52,654 nt of DNA from JAUMXJ01 sp041781135 (lineage in GTDB: Bacteria > Bacillota > Clostridia > Peptostreptococcales > Acidaminobacteraceae): NCBI GenBank assembly GCA_041781135.1, contig JBHAZV010000024.1, positions 1 to 52,654 on the forward strand, read 5' to 3'. Of this stretch, positions 1 to 7,406 are shown piece by piece (the stretch's first letter is position 1; the number at the start of each line of letters is the position of its first letter). A program made the position numbers and the translations under genes. The notes below the pieces were generated by a model. The model was given only the letters and a program-made list of their open reading frames with translations. It made no database searches and was not told the origin of the DNA.

Positions 1-22
1 CTAACTTTTAGGGGAAGTATCA

Positions 23-1540
23 ATGAAAAGGTGTAGTTTATTAGTAATTGTCATACTTACATCCTTGCTCCTCTTTGCATGTTCGAGCGCAAATGAGCCT
101 CAACAGCAGAGCAGCGAGAATTCAATTTCTGCCACGCAAGGAAATGCCATTTCTACTACACAAGACAACGCCATTGCTACCACGCAAGAAATTAGTATTT
201 CTGCTACCGCTTGGAACGGCTACACCGGATACAGCGATAATAAGAAGAACTATCAATTCCTTCATAGCGATGGTCGGGATCGAAGGTGGGAAGAGATCAT
301 TGTTCAGCTTGCAGACAGCTATCTGTCGCCCTATAGCGGACACCCATTTTTGAGTGACAGGGATGTTTTTTATCGAATTTTAGATGAAGAATATGGAATC
401 GCAGATCTAACTAAAAATTTATTTAACGAAAATATGCAAAGAATGTTTATTAGTGATATCGATGCATTGATTCCGAGTATTAGTGCCATGACAGACACGG
501 AAATAATGTTTTCACTGGCAAAGACTATTCATAAAATATGCGAATCTCACACCACGATAGGTATTCCGTTGTTAAACACATACCCTCTCTCATTTCGAGT
601 GCTGCACAATAACAGTCAGCCCCGAATTTATTGCTCTGCAGCTCCAAAAGAGCATAGCGATCTGACCGGTTGTGAGTTGGTGTCCATCAATCAAGTTCCT
701 ATCGCGAAGGTTCTGGAACTCTTTTCGCCATATTCACATTCTTTTGACGAACACAGCATGGTTGAACATATTGTTTGCAACGCTTATTTAGAAAACTGGG
801 AAGCGCTGCAAATGTTTGGAATTATTGGGGAGGAGGATACAACCGTCGAAATAGAATTTGAAGATGCCTACGGACCCCGCATCAAGGCTTCTTTTGAAAA
901 AATAAGTTCCGCCGACTATTGGGAGTGGTTCAACTCCAATAACAAGGCAAGTATTTATGACAAATATCCGAAGCAATACTACAGGAGTCGAAGCGAAAAG
1001 CTGTGGTATGAAATGATTGATGATCACACATTATACCTTCGTATCTCCTCTTTTTATCTTAACATGGGCATGTTTCCTTATAACGTCAAAAATTTTGTAA
1101 AAGAAACCGAAGGTATAACGACATTGATATTGGATTTACGTGACAACTTTGGCGGTTATTCTGAACCTGCTATGTACAATAGTATCCGAGATATGAATTT
1201 AGACAAGGTATTTGTTTTGACAAACGGCATGTTTACTTTTTCCGCATCAATTGATTTGGCACAGGCGCTAAGAAGATTCTGTCAGAATGTCACCGTAATC
1301 GGTTCCTACGGGTGGCATACCAATTTTTTGGGTAATCCCCAAAGAAAATTAGTCACCAATGTACCAGGATATGAACAATTTGAATATGTACTACCTCGCA
1401 GCGCCAATAAAACCTCAGCAAGTACAGATTCATTCTCGGAGAATGCGGAGCTGTTTACCCCGGATGTCTTTTTATATTATGAATATAAAGACTTTATCGA
1501 AGGAAAAGATACCTTCCTCGAATGGATAAAAAATCAGTGA
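23..1540 (+). CDS. S41-family peptidase lipoprotein in a RiPP-type cassette
   Basis: A 505-residue secreted lipoprotein. Residues 1-20 form a signal peptide ending in the lipobox LFAC with Cys20 as the lipidation site. A Ser/Thr/Gln-rich stretch follows, built from about three imperfect copies of an ISxTQxNA unit (about residues 35-60), probably a flexible stalk. The C-terminal half carries S41 (tail-specific protease) hallmarks: ILDLRDNFGGY near 371-380 and the nucleophile region TFSAS with Ser407 as likely catalytic serine. A good Shine-Dalgarno (AGGGGAAG) precedes the ATG. It sits directly upstream of a radical SAM/SPASM gene and an ABC exporter. S41 proteases are known in some peptide natural product loci, so leader cleavage or immunity is an inference. 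The catalytic lysine was not assigned. Confidence 0.85.
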   Translation: MKRCSLLVIVILTSLLLFACSSANEPQQQSSENSISATQGNAISTTQDNAIATTQEISISATAWNGYTGYSDNKKNYQFLHSDGRDRRWEEIIVQLADSYLSPYSGHPFLSDRDVFYRILDEEYGIADLTKNLFNENMQRMFISDIDALIPSISAMTDTEIMFSLAKTIHKICESHTTIGIPLLNTYPLSFRVLHNNSQPRIYCSAAPKEHSDLTGCELVSINQVPIAKVLELFSPYSHSFDEHSMVEHIVCNAYLENWEALQMFGIIGEEDTTVEIEFEDAYGPRIKASFEKISSADYWEWFNSNNKASIYDKYPKQYYRSRSEKLWYEMIDDHTLYLRISSFYLNMGMFPYNVKNFVKETEGITTLILDLRDNFGGYSEPAMYNSIRDMNLDKVFVLTNGMFTFSASIDLAQALRRFCQNVTVIGSYGWHTNFLGNPQRKLVTNVPGYEQFEYVLPRSANKTSASTDSFSENAELFTPDVFLYYEYKDFIEGKDTFLEWIKNQ

Positions 1541-1563
1541 GAGTTCATAAAAAGGAGAGATAC

Positions 1564-2900
1564 ATGAAATTTTAAAAATCAATCTACAATACTTTGTTAG
1601 AAACAAGAGCCGACGGTAAAATCCTTGTGTTTAATACCGCTTCCGGGATTTTAAGTTTGCTGGATCAACAAACTCAAAAGCTTTACAATGAAGTCGAGAG
1701 TATTCAGTATGAGGATTTAGATTCGGATAGCAAAGATAGATTTAATAAACTGATTCTTGCGAGTTATGTCGTCGACAAAGACATTGATGAGATTTCCGTG
1801 ATCAAGGTTCGCAGACAGATACAGAAGTATCAAACGGATTATCTTAATTTGACGATAGCTCCTACTTTAGGTTGCAACATGGCATGTCCTTATTGTTACG
1901 AAAGAAAAAACGACTACATTATGAACGAATCCACAACGAATCCACTCAGAATTCTATAATTACATTTGTCAAATCAATTTATAGCAGTTCTCCTTTTAAG
2001 GCATTAAATGTTACTTGGTATGGAGGAGAACCGTTGTTTGCTAAAGACGTCTTACTAAGCTTGTCAACCAAGCTGATTTCTATTTGTAACGAAATGTGTA
2101 TTGATTATACGAGTTCTATGATAACAAATGGCACATTATTTGATTATGCAACCGCAAAACAACTTGCGGATCATCACAAATTAAAATCAGTACAGATTAC
2201 CATCGACGGGATGAAAAAGACGCATAATCTTCGACGCAGATTGGTCGATAACAGTGACAGCTTTAGTAAAATCATCAATAACATTGAAAATGTCAAAGAT
2301 TTTGTTAATATTATAATAAGGGTCAATGTAGACAAAAGCAATTTGAACGAATTGCCAATTATGATAGATTATTTTTTGAATCAACTGAAATGGGGAAAGA
2401 ATCCCAAGGTTTACTTTGCTCCCGTTGTTAATTATACTAGTAGCTGTAAAACCGAAAGTTCAGTGTGTATCACCTCAAAGGATTTTGCCGATTTGGAGTT
2501 TGATTTAGCAAAACGGCTTTATAAAATAGATCGAAGCGCAATCATTGAGCGGTTGTTTCCGAAACCAATTACAATAAGTTGCGGTGCAGAAACAAAAAAT
2601 AACTATTTAATTGATCCAAAAGGCTACCTGTATCATTGTTGGTTACATATAGGTAATCAACAACATCGATCTGGTCATGTTGATTCTCCGCATCGTATTA
2701 GCAAAGAGGATGCAAAGTGGTTACTTGCAGATTTAAACGAAAAGTGTTATGAATGTAAATTTATTCCTATATGTCAAGGTGGATGTGCTTATCATAGAAT
2801 CTGTAATAATGAGACTTATCATTGTACTAGGAGCTCGTTTAACTACAAAGAAATGCTGCAGTTAGCTTGCGAAGATTATTTGTTACACAAAAGTGAATGA
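1564..2900 (+). pseudogene. Radical SAM/SPASM peptide maturase, disrupted by stop codon and frameshift
   Basis: Reads as a peptide-modifying radical SAM protein: an N-terminal RiPP-recognition-like segment, the CxxxCxxC cluster motif (CNMACPYC) near 1873-1896, a WYGGEPL motif, and a C-terminal SPASM region with many cysteines (CYECKFIPICQGGCAYH). Two lesions are visible. The ATG at 1564 has a strong ribosome site (AAGGAGAGA), but codon 4 is TAA (1573-1575), in frame with the rest. At 1924-1945 the 11-mer AACGAATCCAC occurs twice in tandem, and 11 bases shift the frame, so the first frame stops at 1959. Removing one copy restores a continuous protein. Translation could restart at TTG 1594, but the duplication would still break it. 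Probably a recently inactivated gene, or a slippage-revertible one. Confidence 0.8.
1924..1945 (+). repeat. 11-bp perfect tandem duplication inside the radical SAM gene
   Basis: The sequence AACGAATCCAC occurs twice head to tail (1924-1934 and 1935-1945). It lies exactly where the radical SAM reading frame changes. Loss of one copy gives codons reading MNESTQNSIITF and restores the downstream WYGGEP frame. This is the signature of replication slippage. Confidence 0.95.
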
Positions 2901-4485
2901 AGCATGGAGGGGCATAGTTGATTTCTTTTGTGTTCGCTCATCAAAAAAATATATGTTCAACACGATTGTATACTATACAATCTCAGTTTTTGCATGGATT
3001 ATATCGATAATAATTCCAAAAATTTTCGGTTATTTTATTGATGCGTTAACTCTACCAAGTTCACCTATGTTGGAATTGGTTGCACTTTTCCTTTTTGCAA
3101 ATTTGCTTCAGTCAATATTAGGTTTGCTGAGAGTTAAAATCTACAATATTGTCTATTTGAAGATCTCCCACAGCATTTATACCAATGTGTATTCCCACAT
3201 TTTAACTTTAGATCGAAAGGAGTACGCAGCCATTAATCCATATTATTTTAATGAAAGTGTTACTACTGACTCATTTGAAATGACAAGCTACATTATGAAT
3301 AATTTGTTTAATTTGATGATGACATCTTTGACTTTTTTGGTTGGGATCGTCGTGCTTTTCAAGAATTTTTCTTTAAAAGCTTTTATAGTAGTTCTACTAT
3401 TGCCATTTTACTACTTTTTACATTACTATTCTTATAAAACGTATCACAATTTAAATAGTGATTATACCGAAAGTGTGAATTTATACCACGCACTGAAAAG
3501 TCACGAGGCAGAAAATATAGACCTAATAAACTTCAAATCTTGGAGAGAGAAGTCCACAGAAAGAATTGATGAATCATTCAACAAAACAATCAATATATAT
3601 GATAGAGTTCTCAGTTTCAGGTTTAAAATTGACGGCTTAGCAGGTATTATTAGAGTTCTAATCATCGGGGTCACCCTACTGATGTCAGTTATAAGTGTTG
3701 AGAGAGAAGTGATGAGTGTGGGAGAATTAACATTGGTGAACACATACACTTTGATGATTTTATCTTGTGTTTCCGATTATTTAGCATTTGGAAAATCATA
3801 CTCAAGAGCAAAGATTGCTTACAATAGACTGAAGGGATATTTATTGATTTCTGCTGCAAATGAAGGAAACAATCAAATCAATAGCATTCCTTTTATTAAA
3901 ATATGTAATTTAAGCTTTCTGTACGGCGATAAAAGATTGCTTCACGGCTTGAATTACACATTTGCTAAAGGTAACATTTATGGCATTACCGGACCAAATG
4001 GAAATGGAAAGACCACATTTCTTCGTATCATCACAGGCATGGAAAAAGAATACCAAGGTGAAATTCTCATTGGAGAGTACTCATTACGCATGATTGATAC
4101 TTGTGCCCTTAGAAAATCACTGATTTCCGTGGTCACACAGGTTCCAACTCTGTACTTTGACAATATGAACGATGAATTGTATTTTGATAAGAACGAGCCT
4201 AACTTTGATTATAGTGTTTTATTTGAATGCAACCGCTTAGTTGACGATACCTTCAGAGGAGATAAAGGCTATTCAATAGGACAAAAACAAAAAATAAATA
4301 TTGTTCATAGCCTTAATAAAAAGGCAGATATGATCATCATGGACGAGCCAACCTCATCTTTAGATAATAAGAGCGTAGAAAGATTAGCAAATATTCTGTT
4401 GCGAATTAAGAATGAAAAAATCATTGTTTTGGTTTCCCATGACAGCCGCCTTTTAAAAATTTGCGACAAAATATTTGAATTATAG
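2893..4485 (+). CDS. ABC exporter, fused membrane and ATPase domains
   Basis: A 530-residue half-transporter of the export type: about five to six hydrophobic segments in residues 1-300, then a nucleotide-binding domain. Walker A is GPNGNGKTT near 367-375, Walker B is MIIMDEPTSSLD near 478-489, and the H-loop His is in VLVSHDSR. The signature motif is YSIGQ rather than LSGGQ, and the ATPase domain is short. The GTG start at 2893 overlaps the end of the radical SAM gene by 8 bases, implying translational coupling. By position it would export the modified peptide or give self-protection. No N-terminal C39 peptidase domain is present, so leader removal would fall to another protein such as the S41 lipoprotein (inference). 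Confidence 0.85.
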   Translation: MNEAWRGIVDFFCVRSSKKYMFNTIVYYTISVFAWIISIIIPKIFGYFIDALTLPSSPMLELVALFLFANLLQSILGLLRVKIYNIVYLKISHSIYTNVYSHILTLDRKEYAAINPYYFNESVTTDSFEMTSYIMNNLFNLMMTSLTFLVGIVVLFKNFSLKAFIVVLLLPFYYFLHYYSYKTYHNLNSDYTESVNLYHALKSHEAENIDLINFKSWREKSTERIDESFNKTINIYDRVLSFRFKIDGLAGIIRVLIIGVTLLMSVISVEREVMSVGELTLVNTYTLMILSCVSDYLAFGKSYSRAKIAYNRLKGYLLISAANEGNNQINSIPFIKICNLSFLYGDKRLLHGLNYTFAKGNIYGITGPNGNGKTTFLRIITGMEKEYQGEILIGEYSLRMIDTCALRKSLISVVTQVPTLYFDNMNDELYFDKNEPNFDYSVLFECNRLVDDTFRGDKGYSIGQKQKINIVHSLNKKADMIIMDEPTSSLDNKSVERLANILLRIKNEKIIVLVSHDSRLLKICDKIFEL

Positions 4486-4622
4486 CAATAGCCATAAAAA
4501 CAAACAAGTTAGCATAAAATGTCCGCCCATATCGTCACGTAAATTCTACACAAGTGTAAAAGGCGCAGAATAAAAGGCTCCAGTGGCGTTCGAAAAATTT
4601 ATATATCCGCACAAGCAGCATT

Positions 4623-5384
4623 CTATCTGCCGTAAAACTCGTCGATGTAACGCTCGACAGCTCCGAACACCTCGCCCAGAGGCTCTCTTATCACAAGCCG
4701 GGCTGCCATATCATAAGGGGTCGCATCTCTGTTTATAATGACGAATTTTTCGCCACGGTAATACTGCACAAACATTGCCGCCGGGAAAACCGCAAGCGAT
4801 GTGCCGCCCACTATGAGCATATCCGCATTACTTATGCATTCGACTGATTCCGACATAACTTCTGCATCGAGACTTTCCCCGAACAGCACCACATCAGGTC
4901 GTACAATTCCGTCGCATATACACTTCGGCGGAACTCCCATATTCTGTATATCTGCAAGCGAATATTTTTGCCCACATTTCATACAGGTATTAGACGCCGA
5001 GCTGCCATGCAGGCAAAGAACCCTCCGGCTTCCTGCGCTTTCGTGCAGTCCGTCTATATTCTGAGTTACGACGGCGCTCAGTTTGCCAATTTGCTCTAAT
5101 CTCGCCAGCGTACAGTGGACGATATTCGGCTTAGCGCCAGGAAATATTAGATTTTCAAAATAGAAGCGATAAAACCGTTCAGGAAACCTCTTCAAATATC
5201 CTCCCGACAAAATCTCTTCCGCTCTCGCTTGACCATAAGCATCGCGGAAATCACCGCTGTAAAGACCCGTGCTGCTTCTAAAATCGGGTATACCGCTATC
5301 CGTGGAAACTCCTGCTCCCCCCAGGAAAACAATTTTTTGACTCTTATCTATCCAGGATAACAATCTTTCAATTTTTTCATCCAT
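4623..5384 (-). CDS. cobB: NAD-dependent protein deacylase, Sir2 family
   Basis: A 253-residue sirtuin, normal in length for the bacterial class. The NAD-binding motif GAGVSTDSGIPDFRS is near residues 20-34, TQNIDGLHE near 108, and the catalytic histidine is in the LHGS motif just after it. A zinc ribbon is seen as CMKC followed by CIC (spacing C-x2-C ... C-x-C). The Rossmann GGTSLAVFPA motif is near 195. It removes acyl groups from lysines using NAD. It is encoded opposite to the RiPP cassette, with a 137-base spacer showing no strong terminator. Start ATG has an upstream GGAGG-type site. Confidence 0.93.
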   Translation of the reverse strand: MDEKIERLLSWIDKSQKIVFLGGAGVSTDSGIPDFRSSTGLYSGDFRDAYGQARAEEILSGGYLKRFPERFYRFYFENLIFPGAKPNIVHCTLARLEQIGKLSAVVTQNIDGLHESAGSRRVLCLHGSSASNTCMKCGQKYSLADIQNMGVPPKCICDGIVRPDVVLFGESLDAEVMSESVECISNADMLIVGGTSLAVFPAAMFVQYYRGEKFVIINRDATPYDMAARLVIREPLGEVFGAVERYIDEFYGR

Positions 5385-5449
5385 AATTCCTCCGTTTAAT
5401 AGACGCCAAAATTTTAATAGACACCAAAATTAAAATAAAATGTTCTGCA

Positions 5450-6091
5450 TTAAAACAGAATGTTCTGCAGGTGCTCTTTAATAAACTTCTGTATATAAGG
5501 CATGAGCGCTCCCACGCCTATCGCGCTGATAACAGTGCCTTCTCTTACCCCATAAATGCCGCCCAGGAAAAGTAGAGACAGAACTACAGCCAACGCAACT
5601 CCGGCTACATCCAACAGCACTTTGACGCTATGAAATTTCCACTTTACGAGAATTTTATCAGCAACCGCCTGGCATAAACCCTCCTTCGGCATATTTACAA
5701 GCCGCGCGTTCATATAGAGACACACGCCCAGGGAAACAAAAAAAACGCTAATAAAAATCATTGTTATCTGGCTGATGTATGAACCCGGAACAAGCCAGCT
5801 CAGCAGCGGTTTAAGAATATCCACCATGTAGCCGAAAACTGTGGAAAATACGATTTGCGACAAGTCAATAATTCGGTACTCGCGCCTTAGAATGCAAATT
5901 TGCAGCGCTATATAGAGCAAAAAACTCAAAAATACTGCCGTGCCAAACTTAATAGGTGTGAACAGGCTCACGACATACGGAAACGAATTGACAGGAGAAA
6001 CTCCGAGGTTTGATTGAACCGAGAGCACGACTCCAAATGCAATGGACAGAAGTCCAAGTATATATACAAAGATGCGCAGTGCAAATTTCAT
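5450..6091 (-). CDS. YczE/YyaS-type integral membrane protein
   Basis: A 213-residue protein with about five to six membrane segments and little else. The pattern SIAFGVVLSVQSNLGVSP near the N-terminus, a cytoplasmic KEGLCQAV loop and a C-terminal VREGTVISAIGVG motif match the YczE/YyaS (YitT-related) membrane family of Firmicutes, whose transport substrate is not established. An AGGAG site lies just upstream of the ATG at 6091. The gene follows the sirtuin on the same strand after a 65-base gap and could be co-transcribed. Family assignment is from remembered motif patterns; function is unknown. Confidence 0.75.
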   Translation of the reverse strand: MKFALRIFVYILGLLSIAFGVVLSVQSNLGVSPVNSFPYVVSLFTPIKFGTAVFLSFLLYIALQICILRREYRIIDLSQIVFSTVFGYMVDILKPLLSWLVPGSYISQITMIFISVFFVSLGVCLYMNARLVNMPKEGLCQAVADKILVKWKFHSVKVLLDVAGVALAVVLSLLFLGGIYGVREGTVISAIGVGALMPYIQKFIKEHLQNILF

Positions 6092-6150
6092 GTGGTTATT
6101 CTCCTATTGGGCAGTTTGGGTATATTATAGCATTTAGGAGAACTTTTTCT

Positions 6151-6420
6151 ATGTATATTTCTTTTCGCCCAACGCCGTATTTTGGCGAATAGGCTTCGCC
6201 GCATTTAACAAAGTATAAAATTTAAGCAGATATGCGGCTGCAGATAATTCTCCCAAACACACGGCGCTGGGCGAAAAATACATAACATAATACGCCGGCG
6301 CTCCAAAGCTTTACACGGCATATTTTGCTCTTATTCAATAATTATTTTCAGACAGATATTGCTGCAGATAAATTACCAAAATATGACGTAGGGCAAAAAC
6401 AATATAGTACGCTCGGGCGG
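6151..6420. repeat. Diverged direct and inverted repeats in a 385-base spacer
   Basis: The spacer 6092-6477 has no plausible gene. It holds a related pair of about 70-78 bases at 6226-6304 and 6352-6420 (both start near CAGATAT, GCTGCAGATAA and continue to a GGGC(G)AAAAA block). A left arm at 6151-6177 (ATGTATATTTCTTTTCGCCC plus AACGCCG) is an imperfect inverse of 6262-6283. A small hairpin with arms GGCGAA and TTCGCC lies at about 6183-6200. The copies are too diverged for a recent event. It may be a decayed mobile element or regulatory structure; no transposase or clear terminal repeat is seen. Confidence 0.5.
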
Positions 6421-6477
6421 CAATATTTTTGCAAATTATCCACAGACGCCTGTTTGCTTGAATTAACAAGCCGATAT

Positions 6478-6684
6478 TTATTCGAACGGATTATTTTCTA
6501 TTAGGATATAATCCGCTTTGTAATCGGTTTTATCTGATATGTCAATCAACACATCGACGATGCGAGTCTGCGAACCAATTTCCAAATCCACACTTTTAAG
6601 ACAATTTTCGGTCAAGTACGGCTCAAGCTTAGCCACAAAAGCATCATAATGCCCCTTCGACATCAGTTGCAATTTTAATGTCAA
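6478..6684 (-). pseudogene. Hypothetical fragment, 68 codons
   Basis: An open frame of 68 residues ending in YILIENNPFE, with a TTG as the only available start and no convincing ribosome site. Directly upstream, in a different frame, an ATG-led stretch MASCWVASEEIIKAMFDIKI runs into a stop near 6650, as if a frameshift separates an upstream part from this one. I do not recognise the family. It is most simply read as the tail of a decayed gene, in a region with other broken frames. Confidence 0.4.
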
Positions 6685-6814
6685 ACATTGCTTTGATAAT
6701 TTCCTCAGACGCTACCCAACAACTCGCCATAGTTTAATAAATACCGCTTCTTGATGCACTTGTCTTCGATTGTAAACACTTACAGTTTTTTTGCCGCGAA
6801 TGCTGAGTATCTCC

Positions 6815-7274
6815 TCACCTTCCGGGTTTGTCGGCGAATACATTAGACAAAGTCGGTCTGGAGTCGCTTTGTTCCCAAGATAAAGGAAAATCTGTTCCTA
6901 CAAGCTCAATTTTTGGAGTTGTAATCAAATCTTTTGCATATATCAATGAACCTCTATAAAGTTGCGGCATTATTGCATATTCATCCACTTCGTTTACCTC
7001 ACCTGTGTCGATATTTACTGATATAAGTTTATTTTCATTTAAGCCGAGTTTATTAAAATACAATAATTAGAAATTCGCCGGTTGAATTATTGATAATATC
7101 TATTCCACGAACATGATACTCGGTTGAATTATCAAATTCATATATCGTGCTGTACTCGTTTGTTACAAAATTGTAAATACCGTACTCTGTTTGAACATAG
7201 CCCTTTCCGATCCCTTTGAGATCTCTTTCTACCAACTCTACTATATAATTAAGTATACCATATGCGCCCGCCAT
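6815..7274 (-). pseudogene. Hypothetical gene split by a frameshift
   Basis: Two consecutive frames, 7274 to 7053 (73 codons) and 7063 to 6815 (82 codons), read as one protein interrupted near 7055-7065. The first ends with STGEFLIIVF and the second begins MYFNKLGLNENKLISVNIDTG; joining them gives a continuous strand-rich protein with ...YEFDNSTEYHVRGIDI... and ...VNIDTGEVNEVDEY.... No domain is recognised and no signal peptide is present. A one-base indel in the TTTCTAATTATT context would explain the break. The fragment is small, and a sequencing error is possible. Confidence 0.5.
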
Positions 7275-7364
7275 TTGTCAAGAATATTAAATTTTATTAA
7301 TATTAATTATGTGACAATCCTCATATTGCAACCAACGCTATACACTTTATTTGTTCTAAGAAAA

Positions 7365-7373
7365 TGGTATAAT
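7365..7373 (+). promoter_or_regulatory. Extended -10 promoter for the flavoenzyme/aconitase X operon
   Basis: TGGTATAAT (TGn plus a consensus -10) lies 33 bases before the ATG at 7407. No good -35 hexamer is seen 17 bases upstream, which fits an extended -10 promoter. A strong ribosome site (AAGGGGGGAG) follows. Confidence 0.6.
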
Positions 7374-7406
7374 AATCACAGCACAAAATTATTTTAAGGG
7401 GGGAGT

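Noticed and set aside
1564..1960. Programmed frameshift in the radical SAM gene
   Set aside because: No slippery heptamer; an exact 11-bp tandem repeat explains the break better, and the stop at codon 4 would not be bypassed.
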